A DNA stretch of 64,000 bases from Legionella quinlivanii (GTDB lineage Bacteria; Pseudomonadota; Gammaproteobacteria; Legionellales; Legionellaceae). The position numbers and the translations under genes were made by a program. Each line of letters starts with the position of its first letter. Within the stretch, counting starts at the first letter, position 1. Below, piece after piece: positions 37,794 through 47,890 of the stretch. Location: NCBI RefSeq assembly GCF_900461555.1, contig NZ_UGOX01000001.1:2121501-2185500 (forward strand). The letters are read 5' to 3'. The notes under the pieces were generated by a model. The model was not told the DNA's origin and ran no database searches. It worked only from the letters and a program-made list of their open reading frames with translations.

Positions 37794-39303
37794 CATATCA
37801 TTACCCATAAGTAAGGAGATTGTTGTTGTATTAAAATTTCCTTACATTTGAGATAATAGAGCCTTTTAACGGCAGTAGCATCCATGGAATGGGTAGAAGA
37901 TGAGCTTGGTTGCGTGAATATAGGTGATGAGCGTTTAAATAAACGAGCAAAAACGATATTAAAAAGATTGGGGGCTAATCCCAGCGCAAGTATTCCTGAA
38001 AGCTGTAAAGGTTGGCAGGAAACAAAGGCAGCATATCGGTTTTTTGAGAATGATTTAGTTACCTCAAAAAAAATTATTAAGCCCCATAGACAAGCGACGC
38101 TTAATCGAATTAAAGGCCATCCGGTAGTCTTATTACTTCAAGACACAACTACGCTGAATTATAGTGGTCAAAAAGAACGAGAAGACCTAGGTCCTCTCCA
38201 ACAAGATAATGTACGGGGTTTATTTCTTCATCCCACTCTTGCGGTGACGCCTAATCGTGATTGTTTAGGGATAATTGACTATGAACAATGGTCACGAAAG
38301 CCATTGGCGCATCGAAGTGTCAAAGAGCGAAAAGCGGAGCGCTGCTCCAAAGCAATCAAGGATAAGGAAAGCTATCGTTGGGTTAGGGGGTATAAGAAAG
38401 CCTCTTGTCTTGCGAAGTTTATGCCTGATACTCAATTTATTTATATAGCGGATAGAGAAGGCGATATTTATGATATTTATCATGAAGCGAATACTGCTTT
38501 TGCAAAAGGCTCTGCAGACTGGGTGATTAGAGCCACATTTGACCGTGCTATTTTAGATGAGAATCACCCTAAAAAAAGCACTAAATTAAAAGCCAGTGTA
38601 AAAGCCTCTACAGGGGTTGGGCAAGTAACGTTTACAACCTCTTCATTTGGGAGTAGAAAAAAACGAGAAGTAACCCAAACTATTTATGCAAAAGAGGTGA
38701 CTTTGCGCCCACCTCGAGAAAAAGCAAAAGAAGGTTTTACTCCCGTACAACTCACTACAATTATTGCTACAGAAACAAATCCTCCACCTGGTGAGAAAGC
38801 AATCGAATGGACTCTTTTAACAAGTATCCCTATCCCTAATTTAGAAGCTGCTTTGAAAGTAATTCATTGGTACTTGTGTCGTTGGCAGATAGAAATCTTT
38901 TTTAAAATATTGAAAAGTGGATGTACTATTGAAAAATTACAATTAAGTAATAAACAACGATTTGACCCTTGTCTTGCTCTCTATCTCATTGTCGCTTGGC
39001 GTATTTTATTCATGACCATGATTGGACGGGCTTCACCTTCCTTAAGCAGTGAGTGCCTATTTGAAACAATAGAATGGCAAACAGCCTACATTATGATTTA
39101 TGAAAAACCTCCTCCGCATGAGCCACCTACCCTCAAAGAGATGCTGGGAATAATTGCTCAATTGGGCGGTTTCCTCGGACGAAAACATGATGGGGAGCCC
39201 GGCCCTGCGGTAATCTGGAAAGGCTTACGAAATCTTTATAATTGTATTAATGCGCGTGAAGTATTTACACGCGCTTTTGGCCATACTTATGGGTAATGAT
39301 ATG
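37794..39303 (+). mobile_element. IS4-family (IS50-like) insertion sequence, complete, 1510 bp
   Basis: Terminal inverted repeats begin CATATCATTACCCATAAGTA at the left and end with its complement at the right. An 8-bp target duplication GCCGAGGC flanks it (37786-37793 and 39304-39311). A single intact transposase gene fills it. It has landed in the stem of a palindromic repeat unit, and joining the flanks gives back a unit identical to the right arm of element B. It looks intact and possibly recent. Confidence 0.93.
37884..39296 (+). CDS. IS4-family transposase, Tn5-like DDE
   Basis: The 470-residue transposase has a Tn5-type N-terminal DNA-binding domain (MEWVEDELGCVNIGDERLNK then RAKTILKRLG). 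The catalytic core has first aspartate LLQDTTTLNYS (about 90), second aspartate YIADREGDIYDIY (about 190), and the YREK signature Y-x2-R-x3-E-x6-K in YLCRWQIEIFFKILK (about residue 330). A C-terminal dimerisation region follows (LKEMLGIIAQLGGFLGRKHD). It cuts and pastes the element that encodes it. The frame is complete, with no frameshift or stop. Confidence 0.95.
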   Translation: MEWVEDELGCVNIGDERLNKRAKTILKRLGANPSASIPESCKGWQETKAAYRFFENDLVTSKKIIKPHRQATLNRIKGHPVVLLLQDTTTLNYSGQKEREDLGPLQQDNVRGLFLHPTLAVTPNRDCLGIIDYEQWSRKPLAHRSVKERKAERCSKAIKDKESYRWVRGYKKASCLAKFMPDTQFIYIADREGDIYDIYHEANTAFAKGSADWVIRATFDRAILDENHPKKSTKLKASVKASTGVGQVTFTTSSFGSRKKREVTQTIYAKEVTLRPPREKAKEGFTPVQLTTIIATETNPPPGEKAIEWTLLTSIPIPNLEAALKVIHWYLCRWQIEIFFKILKSGCTIEKLQLSNKQRFDPCLALYLIVAWRILFMTMIGRASPSLSSECLFETIEWQTAYIMIYEKPPPHEPPTLKEMLGIIAQLGGFLGRKHDGEPGPAVIWKGLRNLYNCINAREVFTRAFGHTYG

Positions 39304-39522
39304 GCCGAGGCACGTAGGCGACAAGACTGAGGCGCTCAGGCGACTGGAGCTGATTATGCTTGCAGTGGTGGAAAGGTGAACTGAAGCTTGTGAACAGTAG
39401 AGCCCGATCGAAAGAGAACAACTTTAAGAGCGTCTCTCCCCCACCGCCTACGTGCCTCGGCTCGTCCGAGGCATCCAGTTCTGAAGGTCATCTTTTGACC
39501 AGGGAGTCGGTGATCAACATTC

Positions 39523-40122
39523 CTAATCAACCCGATAAATTTGACCGGTTTGTAAGCCCTCCACACTTTTGCTGTAAGCCAGAGCAGCCTCTGCGCTGCT
39601 GACTGATTTATATCCTCTGAAATAAGGACCATAGGCATCCATTGATTCAGTAATAACTGTTGGGCTGACACAGTTTATTCTTATCCGGTGGGGCATTTCG
39701 ATTGCCGCTGCTATCGTAAAGGATTCCAAAGCCCCGTTAACCATAGAAGCAGAGCTTCCATACTGGATAGGATCATGGCTTAAAATGCCGCTTGTGAGTG
39801 TGAAAGAGCCATGCTCATTTAGATAATTTCTGCCAATTAAAACTGTATTCACCTGCCCCATCAACTTGCTTCGCAGACCTATCTCATATTCTTTTGCAGT
39901 CATTGCGGCAAACTCTCCAAAATGGACATTTCCCGTCGTTAAAACCACCGCATCTATTTTGTTAACCTTCTGAAATAAAGCGAGAATTGAATCCTGACTG
40001 GTAATATCAACGCGAATATCTCCACTGGAATAATTAGCCTGTATAATCTCATGGCGCAGGGATAATTCTTCAACGACCGCCCTTCCTAAAACTCCTGATC
40101 CTCCAATGACCAATACCTTCAT
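39523..40122 (-). CDS. Short-chain dehydrogenase/reductase-fold protein lacking the YxxxK motif
   Basis: The 199-residue protein has the NAD(P)-binding motif VIGGSGVLGRAVVEEL at residues 5-20 and the central TTGNVHFG (NAG-like) and TLTSGIL segments. The usual YxxxK is absent: the region reads YGSSASMVNGALESF, so the catalytic Tyr-Lys pair is lost, as in the atypical Lin1944-like SDR group. It may bind a nucleotide without normal redox activity. It lies 17 bases after the RND pump gene and probably belongs to that operon. Confidence 0.85.
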   Translation of the reverse strand: MKVLVIGGSGVLGRAVVEELSLRHEIIQANYSSGDIRVDITSQDSILALFQKVNKIDAVVLTTGNVHFGEFAAMTAKEYEIGLRSKLMGQVNTVLIGRNYLNEHGSFTLTSGILSHDPIQYGSSASMVNGALESFTIAAAIEMPHRIRINCVSPTVITESMDAYGPYFRGYKSVSSAEAALAYSKSVEGLQTGQIYRVD

Positions 40123-40139
40123 ATCATTCTTCCTTTATT

Positions 40140-43100
40140 CTAACCGTTATCTGCTTTTCGTCTGGATAACCAACGTTCGCGTAATCCCTGAATGCTTACA
40201 TAAAAAACGGGCACTACCAGAAGACTCAAAATGGTGGCAAGCAGCATGCCTCCCAAAACGGTGGTACCTATCGAATGTCTGCTGGCGGCGCCTGCTCCTG
40301 TAGCGGTTGCCAAGGGCAGCACACCAAAAATAAATGCAAAAGCCGTCATCAGAATAGGTCTCATTCGCAAGGTAGCTGCCTGAATGGCTGCATCATAAAT
40401 GCTGGCCCCTCCTTCCCGTTTCTCTTTGGCAAACTCCACGATCAATATAGCATTTTTTGCTGCAAGTCCAATCAGTAATATCAAACCGATTTGCGCGTAG
40501 ACATCAAGCGCAAGCGAGCGGAGCATTAAGGCCAGACCAGCCCCCAGAAGCGCCAGAGGTACGGCCAGTAAAATCATGAATGGCATTGACCAGCTCTCAT
40601 AAAGAGCTGCCAGAAATAAAAACACAAAAACAAGGCATAAAGCAAAAATCAGGGAAGCCACATTACCAGCCTGAAGTTGCTGATAGGTGATTCCAGTCCA
40701 CTCGTAGGCAATCCCTTTAGGTAAAACCTTATCGGCTACTTCTTTAATGGCATCCATCGCCTGACCAGAAGTATACCCGGGACCAGGAGCTCCATTAACA
40801 CTTGCCGCAGTATATAAATTATAATGAGGGATATTATAAGGCCCGTTGATTGACTTTATTTTAACCAAGCTGGATAAAGGAACCATTTGACCGCTATCAC
40901 TTTTAACATATAATTTGCTGATGTCTGCTGTTTCAGCACGAGAATCCCCTTCGGCCTGAACCATCACTCGATACGTCTGGCCGTATTTTGTAAAATTATT
41001 CACATAATAGGCGCCCAGATAAGTTTGTAGAGTCACGAACAGATTTGTAATTGAAACATTCATTGCTTTGGCTTTGGTGCGATCAATATCAAGATAGAGC
41101 TGAGGCACATTGACATTTAAATCGGAAATCAGACCTTTTAATTCCGGGCGTTTATTCCCCTCTTCTATCAATTGATTGACCGCCTTTGCGAGCGCCTGCA
41201 CTCCGAGATTGTTTCTGTCCTCGACTTCGAGCTGAAAACCGCCGACCGTACCTAAACCAGGAATGGCAGGTGCGTTAATAGCCTCGATTACCGCATCATC
41301 AAACAGATTTAATTGCTGCTGTGTTTTTTTAATAATGGCCTGGACACTTAAATCCGGTGCTGTACGTTCAGACCAGGGTGTTAAGGTAACAATAATGGCA
41401 GCATTGTTGGTTTGATCAATTGTATCAATAATATTGAATCCATTAATGCTGATTACATGGGCAACACCCTCTGTCTTCAGCAGCAAATCAACCACTTTTT
41501 TAACCGTTTCTTCTGTTCGGTAAAGTGAAGAGCCATCAGGACCGTTTACCACAATAATGAAATATCCTTGATCCTCCTCTGGAATAAACCCTTCCGGAAG
41601 TGATTTGAATACAAAAAAAGCAGCAAGCGCCAGTAAAGCAAATACGAAGAAAACCAGTTTGCGCCACTGGATAACATGCTGAACCGCAATTGTGTAATGC
41701 TTTAGAAGCCACTCGTAGCCTTTTTCAAACCAGCGAAAAAAGAAAAATTTATTTGTCTTTTCTTTTTTCCTTTTCAATAAAATACCGCATAGTGCCGGAC
41801 TAAGACTCAATGAGTTAATCCCCGATAAAGCCACCGAAAAAGCGATAGCTAATGCGAACTGGTTATAGAGACTGCCTGTCATTCCCGGGATAAACGCTAC
41901 TGGAATAAATACCGCCATCAAAATTAATGTCGTTGCAAGGATAGGTCCCTGCACTTCTTTGGTGGCCAGTAAAGTCGCTTCCTTGATATCGGCAATACCC
42001 TGCTCAAGTTTTTTCTCGACGTTTTCGACAACGACTATCGCATCATCTACTACAAGCCCTATCGCCAGCACCAGTCCCAGCAAGCTGAGCGTATTAATCG
42101 AAAAGCCAAAAATGCTGAATAATATAAATGTACCTACAAGAGAAACCGGGATAGCTATGCAAGGAATCAATGTGGTTCGCCAGTTCTGAAGAAAAACGAA
42201 AACCACCAGGAAAACCAAAGCTATTGCCTCAAGTAAAGTTATCACCACCTCGCGCAGGGATGCTTTCACGAAATTGGTTGTATCATAGGCAATAGTCCAC
42301 TCCAAACCTGCAGGAAAACTTTTTGCAAGTTCCTTCATAGCCTTTCGCACATTATTTGAAATATCGAGCGCATTGGCACCGGGCAACTGATAAATTCCCA
42401 GACTTGCGCTCGGTTTACCGTTAAATTGCGAAGTGGTTACGTAAGTATCAGCACCCATTTCGACGCGCCCAAGATCTTTAATACGCACAATCTGACCATT
42501 TTCCTTGGTACGCACAATGATATCGGCGAATTGTTCTACTTCGCTTAACTGGCCTAATGTATTAATCTGATACTGAAATGGAATTGTTTTGGGAACTGGC
42601 GGCTGCCCTATGCTTCCTGCTGCAGCTTGCTGATTTTGCTCCTGTACTGCGCTAATCACTTCCTGAGGTGAAATCCCCATACTTGCCAGCTTATCCGGAT
42701 TAAGCCAGATACGAATGGAATATTGCAGCAATCCAAAATTATTGATATCACCCACGCCGAAAATACGATACAGAACAGGGGTTATATTGATATCCGCATA
42801 ATTAGTCAGGAACGCATCGTCCATCGTACCGTCTTTATTATTCAGATTGACAACCAATACCATGTCGCTTGACACTTTCTGTATATCCAGCCCTGCCTGA
42901 ATCACATCAGGCGGTAAAACTGACATGGCCGTATTGGTATCGTTCAGTGTATCCACAGCGGCAATATCGATATCATAACCGACGTTAAAGGTGATGGTGA
43001 TGATGGAGTTGCCATTATTGGTACTGGCAGAGGACATGTAGATCATGCCCTCAACTCCATTAATATTTCGCTCCAGAGGGGTGGTGACTGTATCGGCGAC

Positions 43101-43268
43101 CACAGAAGAACTGGCGCCTATATACTGGGAACTTACCTGAACTTGTGGCGGTACCAGTTGAGGATACTGAGCTATCGGCAAAACCAGAATGCAAATCCCG
43201 CCAATAAGCACCATCAAAATCGCAATGACAATGGCAAATATAGGTCTGTGTATAAAAAACTTAATCAT
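40140..43268 (-). CDS. RND efflux pump, inner-membrane subunit (AcrB/HAE1 family)
   Basis: The 1042-residue protein begins [20 protein letters not shown], has 12 spans with two large periplasmic loops, and has the proton-relay aspartates in [18 protein letters not shown] (about residue 405). The C-terminal half has [16 protein letters not shown]. Family members export drugs, dyes, bile salts or lipids with a periplasmic adaptor and a TolC-type channel. The adaptor gene overlaps its start by four bases; no TolC gene is in the window. It is a full-length, apparently intact gene. Confidence 0.96.
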   Translation of the reverse strand: MIKFFIHRPIFAIVIAILMVLIGGICILVLPIAQYPQLVPPQVQVSSQYIGASSSVVADTVTTPLERNINGVEGMIYMSSASTNNGNSIITITFNVGYDIDIAAVDTLNDTNTAMSVLPPDVIQAGLDIQKVSSDMVLVVNLNNKDGTMDDAFLTNYADINITPVLYRIFGVGDINNFGLLQYSIRIWLNPDKLASMGISPQEVISAVQEQNQQAAAGSIGQPPVPKTIPFQYQINTLGQLSEVEQFADIIVRTKENGQIVRIKDLGRVEMGADTYVTTSQFNGKPSASLGIYQLPGANALDISNNVRKAMKELAKSFPAGLEWTIAYDTTNFVKASLREVVITLLEAIALVFLVVFVFLQNWRTTLIPCIAIPVSLVGTFILFSIFGFSINTLSLLGLVLAIGLVVDDAIVVVENVEKKLEQGIADIKEATLLATKEVQGPILATTLILMAVFIPVAFIPGMTGSLYNQFALAIAFSVALSGINSLSLSPALCGILLKRKKEKTNKFFFFRWFEKGYEWLLKHYTIAVQHVIQWRKLVFFVFALLALAAFFVFKSLPEGFIPEEDQGYFIIVVNGPDGSSLYRTEETVKKVVDLLLKTEGVAHVISINGFNIIDTIDQTNNAAIIVTLTPWSERTAPDLSVQAIIKKTQQQLNLFDDAVIEAINAPAIPGLGTVGGFQLEVEDRNNLGVQALAKAVNQLIEEGNKRPELKGLISDLNVNVPQLYLDIDRTKAKAMNVSITNLFVTLQTYLGAYYVNNFTKYGQTYRVMVQAEGDSRAETADISKLYVKSDSGQMVPLSSLVKIKSINGPYNIPHYNLYTAASVNGAPGPGYTSGQAMDAIKEVADKVLPKGIAYEWTGITYQQLQAGNVASLIFALCLVFVFLFLAALYESWSMPFMILLAVPLALLGAGLALMLRSLALDVYAQIGLILLIGLAAKNAILIVEFAKEKREGGASIYDAAIQAATLRMRPILMTAFAFIFGVLPLATATGAGAASRHSIGTTVLGGMLLATILSLLVVPVFYVSIQGLRERWLSRRKADNG

Positions 43269-44422
43269 TTGGCAGCATCCTGCGCTTTTCTCTTCTCAGG
43301 TTGAACCTTCATGCCATCGTGAATCTTTTGCAGACCATTGCTGACCACTACTTCGCCTTCTTTCAATCCCGAACTTACTATGTAGGAGCTATCATACTGG
43401 CCGGAGGTAGTTATATTCTTTGAGTGGACAATATTATCGGAACCAACAACAAACACAGACCGCTGCCCCTGTGTCACCATCGTCGCCTGTTTGGGAACCA
43501 GAATCACTTTTTCATTATTGCTGAGGTGCAGTTTAACGCTAACATAAATACCGGGAAGCAATAATTGTTTTGGATTTTCAATTTCTGCGCGCATGAGGAT
43601 GGTGGATGTTGAAATATCGGCCTGATTATTGATTAAATCCAGTTTACCTTTGAATACCAGATTGCCGTCATGAGGTAAACTAACCTCCACTTTAAATGGC
43701 ATGTTGTCACGATACTTAAGAAAGGAGGTAAAATCCTCAACACTCGGGCTAAATTCCACATAAATGGGATTTAACTGAACCACATTGGCCAGCAAGGTAT
43801 TCTCACCCCCGCCTACCAGATTCCCCACATCCACGTATTTCTTGCCAATAATGCCGTCAAAAGGCGAATACATATAGCAATAGCTCAGATTAATCTTTGC
43901 ATCCGCAACATTAGCAGCTCCAATCTGTACCTGCGCATCAGCCTCGCTAAATTTAGCATTCACTTCATCGAAGTGGGATTGAGATACATCGCCTTTTACC
44001 ACCAAATCTTTCATGCGGCGGTACTGGATCTCCTGATATTCCTTATCCGCGACACTTTTAGCATACTGCCCTTGCGCCAGACTAAGTTTGGCTTCAAACG
44101 GCCGAGGGTCGATGACAAACAATAATTGATCCTTTTTAACGGGCTTCCCTTCAACAAAATTCATTTTAATCAGAAAGCCCTCTACTCTCGCTTTAATCCC
44201 TGCAGCAGAAATGGATTGGGTAATGCCTATGTATTTTCTATTGATGGGAATTTGTGAACTTGAAATTTTGGTGACAGCTACTGTTGGGATGGCCGGGGCC
44301 TGGGTATTCGACTCCTTACAAGCAGAAAGCAAGGCAAGGCAGACGGTTGCGAATAAAATACTTTTGAAATAACGCTTCCAGGCGAGCAATCTTATTGATT
44401 CATCCATTTCTCTATTAAACAT
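43265..44422 (-). CDS. RND efflux periplasmic adaptor, lipoprotein (AcrA/MexA-like)
   Basis: The 385-residue protein has a lipoprotein signal ([14 protein letters not shown], cysteine at about 35), a lipoyl/barrel-sandwich region ([40 protein letters not shown]), a helical hairpin (about 110-160), and a C-terminal membrane-proximal part. It links the AcrB-like pump to an outer-membrane channel. An ATG five codons downstream of the chosen start is equally plausible. It overlaps the pump gene by four bases and follows the WbpM-like gene by 21 bases. Confidence 0.94.
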   Translation of the reverse strand: MFNREMDESIRLLAWKRYFKSILFATVCLALLSACKESNTQAPAIPTVAVTKISSSQIPINRKYIGITQSISAAGIKARVEGFLIKMNFVEGKPVKKDQLLFVIDPRPFEAKLSLAQGQYAKSVADKEYQEIQYRRMKDLVVKGDVSQSHFDEVNAKFSEADAQVQIGAANVADAKINLSYCYMYSPFDGIIGKKYVDVGNLVGGGENTLLANVVQLNPIYVEFSPSVEDFTSFLKYRDNMPFKVEVSLPHDGNLVFKGKLDLINNQADISTSTILMRAEIENPKQLLLPGIYVSVKLHLSNNEKVILVPKQATMVTQGQRSVFVVGSDNIVHSKNITTSGQYDSSYIVSSGLKEGEVVVSNGLQKIHDGMKVQPEKRKAQDAAK

Positions 44423-44443
44423 CCCTGTGAACTCACAATTTGG

Positions 44444-46318
44444 TTATGATATGGTAACTTTCTGCAACCCAGGCTCTGATTTAAATTCAGGCACTAAACT
44501 TTTTACCAATATTTTCAATTCATCAATATTATTCTCATCACAGGCACCATTCAACAAACGCATCGCCTGGGTCAATTCCTGCCAATCCAGTTTGCGGAAT
44601 TTTGCCTTGAATAATTTCTCATGCTCCGTATGAGCTAATTCTTCTGACTCGTGGAAAAGCTCTTCAAAGAGCTTTTCACCAGGACGCAATCCGCTATATT
44701 TGATTTCTATGTCACGTCCCGGCTCTTTACCGGCCAGGCGAATCATTTGCTCCGCCAAATAGGATATTTTTATAGGTTCGCCCATATCCAGAACAAATAT
44801 CTCTCCGCCCTGACCATTCACCATCGCCTGCAGAATGAGCTGGCAAGATTCGGGTATAGTCATAAAATAACGCTGAATATCCGGATGTGTTACTGTAATC
44901 GGGCCGCCAGCCTGTATTTGTTTCTGGAATAAGGGTACCACACTGCCTGCCGATCCCAATACATTGCCAAATCGCACCGTAATGAATTGAGTCTGCACTC
45001 GTTCGTTTAAATTCTGACAATATATCTCGGCAATCCGCTTGGTCATGCCCATAATATTGGAGGGATTAACTGCTTTATCGCTGGAAATCAGAATGAATTT
45101 CTCAGCGCCAGCGGCAACACTGGCTTCTGCAACGATGCGAGTACCCAATACATTATTTTGAATCGCAGCACGAATTTGCTCCTCAAGCATAGGAACATGT
45201 TTGTAAGCGGCTGCATGAAACACAATTTGCGGCTTAAACTGCCTGCAGTAACTGTCAATAGCAACAGCATCCGTTACCGAAGCCAGGATTAAATCCAGGT
45301 GAAAAGAGGGATGCGAGGCGCTTAACTCATGTTCAATTCGATACAGATTAAACTCGGAACTATCGATGATCATTAATTTTTCAGGGTTCAGATCCAGTAT
45401 TTGCCGGCATAACTCGGAACCAATACTTCCCCCGCCGCCGGTGATCATAATCCGCTTGTTCCGTACATAGGAGCTAATGCGATCCCATTCCAGCTGAACC
45501 TGATCGCGGCCTAGCAAGTCCTCAAGCTTGACCTCACGCAAGGCATTGATCTCGATTTTCCCTGAGGCTAAAGCGCTGATATCTGGAAGCGTTCTGAATG
45601 GAACGCTGGTTTTTTCACAATATTCTACAATGCGGCGCATGGTTGCGGAACGTGCGGACGGAATCGCTATAAAAATTAAATCAATCTGATGATTGATAAC
45701 CATATCCCCCAGCTCGCGGGTTGCTCCCAAAACACGAATACCATGAATCTCTTTGCCGCGCTTGGCCGGATTATCATCTACAAAACCTACAGGGCAATAA
45801 TTCGGTGTGCGCTTTAAATCTCTGACCAAGCCTTCTCCGGCCTGACCGGCACCGACGATGAGTACTCTTTTCATATCGCTCGGGAGATTTTTATTCAACT
45901 GCTGATCACGAAACATTCGCATCGCCAGCCGGGCACCGCCCAGTAAGGTCACCAGGTTGAGACAGTATAACGGCAGTACCGAGCGAGGAACATGGGATAA
46001 TAAAGAGCTTAGATACAAAGCGGGGATAGCAATTATCGTGGCGCTGAGTCCTGCTTTGATAATCCGCAAAAGATCATTTATAGAAGAGAAGTTCCATAAT
46101 CCTCGATATACTTTGAAATAATAATAGCACCCAACCTGAGCAGTCATGAGAATAAAGAGCGCCTCCAGCGAGTAAGTACTCACCAGTGTGTTTGGAAAAG
46201 GCTGCATGTTATAACGCAACCAGTAGGCGAAATACCAGGCAAGCGGGATTGAAATTAAATCAAAAGCCAGAGCGGGCAAACGCTTGTATATTTTAAGTAA
46301 GAGTCCACTTTTCAACAT
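44444..46318 (-). CDS. Membrane nucleotide-sugar 4,6-dehydratase/epimerase (WbpM/CapD-like)
   Basis: The 624-residue enzyme has four N-terminal membrane spans, a first Rossmann segment (VLIVGAGQAGEGLVRDL, about 150), and a catalytic SDR domain with MITGGGGSIGSELCRQIL (about 290) and SSDKAVNPSNIMGMTKR (about 405). The altered active site with SDK and MTK in place of a plain YxxxK is typical of the WbpM/FlaA1 UDP-GlcNAc 4,6-dehydratases. It initiates synthesis of rare 6-deoxy or aminosugars for O-antigen, capsule or protein glycans. It follows the glycosyltransferase gene by 48 bases. Confidence 0.93.
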   Translation of the reverse strand: MLKSGLLLKIYKRLPALAFDLISIPLAWYFAYWLRYNMQPFPNTLVSTYSLEALFILMTAQVGCYYYFKVYRGLWNFSSINDLLRIIKAGLSATIIAIPALYLSSLLSHVPRSVLPLYCLNLVTLLGGARLAMRMFRDQQLNKNLPSDMKRVLIVGAGQAGEGLVRDLKRTPNYCPVGFVDDNPAKRGKEIHGIRVLGATRELGDMVINHQIDLIFIAIPSARSATMRRIVEYCEKTSVPFRTLPDISALASGKIEINALREVKLEDLLGRDQVQLEWDRISSYVRNKRIMITGGGGSIGSELCRQILDLNPEKLMIIDSSEFNLYRIEHELSASHPSFHLDLILASVTDAVAIDSYCRQFKPQIVFHAAAYKHVPMLEEQIRAAIQNNVLGTRIVAEASVAAGAEKFILISSDKAVNPSNIMGMTKRIAEIYCQNLNERVQTQFITVRFGNVLGSAGSVVPLFQKQIQAGGPITVTHPDIQRYFMTIPESCQLILQAMVNGQGGEIFVLDMGEPIKISYLAEQMIRLAGKEPGRDIEIKYSGLRPGEKLFEELFHESEELAHTEHEKLFKAKFRKLDWQELTQAMRLLNGACDENNIDELKILVKSLVPEFKSEPGLQKVTIS

Positions 46319-46366
46319 GCTTTGTCCTGTCGGATCACAGCCAAAAATGAGTATTTTACACAGTTT

Positions 46367-47890
46367 TTAATGGTTTAAGGAATAAATTTCATATCGGTAG
46401 ATGTCGGCAGCATCTGGGGTCTTGAACTCAGCCTTATATTTATAGAGGCTCTGTTGAGTCAAAGCCTCCTTCAGACAGGCGTCAGCTGGTGTATAAATAA
46501 TTTTTCCCTGCTGCTTTAGCGAAGTCAGAATAATAATTTCAGGTTTTTCTTTAAACAAATTTGCACAAAAGCGCTGATACATAAACTCTGATTTATCTTC
46601 TGTCATTTTACGATTATTAAGACAATAGGAATCAATAAACCTCAAATTGCTTTTAAAAGGAATGCGCCCGCTATCTGAGAGAACCACGGTACTTGATGGT
46701 GCGGCATGCACATCCAACCATTGCAGCACCCTATCCCGCAACTTTTCACCTTCCACAGGCATTTGACTGAAATAACGATATTCAGACAAACTGAATATCG
46801 GAATAACAAAAACCGCCAACAAAACACTTAAACCGATGGTAATACAGACAGGACGTGTTAACTTGTCGTCAGTATTGCCCAAATAATCCCGGACTATTTT
46901 ATAAACACCTTGTACAGCCAGGATAAAAATAAAAGGCAGCACAGGAAGAAATAATCGATTATAAAATGCCGCAACAGAGTCCGATTGCACTAGTAAAATT
47001 AAATACAATAAAGAAGGTGTCCAGAAATACAGAGACAGCTTGTCTCTTGGCTGAAAAAGTACGGGTAAAGAAACCAGAATAAAAGGCCAGATCAGTTTCA
47101 GATAAGTCCAATCCAGACTGAATGCAGAATGGCCATCGAATCCTTTGCAATAGACTGAATTAGGAAATAAACTCCCAAAAAAATGCCAGCGCCAGAAAAA
47201 ATACGGCAGATAAATCAGCAAAAAAATAAGCAGACAAAGCGAGTAATCAGTGGCAAAAAATTGCATAGGTCTGCGATTATCAATGACCAGCAGCAGACTG
47301 AACAAAATAAACACAAACGGTGCTTCCGGTCGTGTCAGGCTCGCAATACTCATTAATACTGAAAAGCAGATAAAGTAAAATGGAATAATCCCTTTTCTAT
47401 GATCATTTGGATAAGTCTGATATCCATTTCCCTTTAAAAGAAAATAAAGGGAATAGACAAGCATCGCCTGATAGCAGGCGGTCTCCAGCCCACTTGCTGC
47501 CCATATTATTTCTCCTTTATAAAGGAGCAGTATCACAGAAGGTAATAAAGCCAGGGTCTTGGGTAAAACCAGTCTCGCCAGAAGATAAAGACCTGCAATC
47601 GTTAACAGCAGTCCAATTACACCAGCTGTTTTCAAAATAACCACGGGATCAAGTCCCCAGTGAATAGCCAAAGCGCCTAGCAGCACAAAGCTGTAATTGC
47701 TGTATCCTTCCACTGGTGCTTCACGCAAATTCCAGAGCAAGCCCTTCCCTTCTGCCAGATGTCTTGCATAGCGCAGGGAAATATACATATCATCAATTGT
47801 AAAAGGCCAGATGGCTGCCACTTGTAAAACAACAAGATAGCCCAGCGCTGCGGCTACAAGTGCATAGTAGATTTTTTTATTACAGATCAT
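46367..47890 (-). CDS. GT-C-fold membrane glycosyltransferase, AftB-like
   Basis: The 507-residue polytopic protein begins with a span ending in the GT-C acidic motif TIDDMYISLRYARHLAEGKG (D33-D34), followed by LLWNLREAPVEGYSNYSF. This DD-x-YISxRYAxNL...VEGYTN pattern is that of mycobacterial AftB-like arabinofuranosyltransferases and related polyprenyl-phosphate-sugar-dependent enzymes. The C-terminal 130 residues form a soluble periplasmic part. It overlaps the upstream UbiA-family gene by 11 bases, so the two are coupled. The acceptor (LPS, pilin or other glycan) is unknown. Confidence 0.8.
   Translation of the reverse strand: MICNKKIYYALVAAALGYLVVLQVAAIWPFTIDDMYISLRYARHLAEGKGLLWNLREAPVEGYSNYSFVLLGALAIHWGLDPVVILKTAGVIGLLLTIAGLYLLARLVLPKTLALLPSVILLLYKGEIIWAASGLETACYQAMLVYSLYFLLKGNGYQTYPNDHRKGIIPFYFICFSVLMSIASLTRPEAPFVFILFSLLLVIDNRRPMQFFATDYSLCLLIFLLIYLPYFFWRWHFFGSLFPNSVYCKGFDGHSAFSLDWTYLKLIWPFILVSLPVLFQPRDKLSLYFWTPSLLYLILLVQSDSVAAFYNRLFLPVLPFIFILAVQGVYKIVRDYLGNTDDKLTRPVCITIGLSVLLAVFVIPIFSLSEYRYFSQMPVEGEKLRDRVLQWLDVHAAPSSTVVLSDSGRIPFKSNLRFIDSYCLNNRKMTEDKSEFMYQRFCANLFKEKPEIIILTSLKQQGKIIYTPADACLKEALTQQSLYKYKAEFKTPDAADIYRYEIYSLNH

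Larger units (their letters stand above)
37768..39479. repeat. Inverted-repeat element B, split by an IS
   Basis: Removing the IS and one copy of its target duplication restores a 194-bp element. Its left arm (37768-37793 joined to 39312-39320) and right arm (39445-39479) are exact 35-bp inverted repeats. The arms start ACTGGATGCCTCGGACGAG and end GGCACGTAGGCG, the same outer sequence as element A. The inside (39321-39444) has no gene. Confidence 0.88.
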
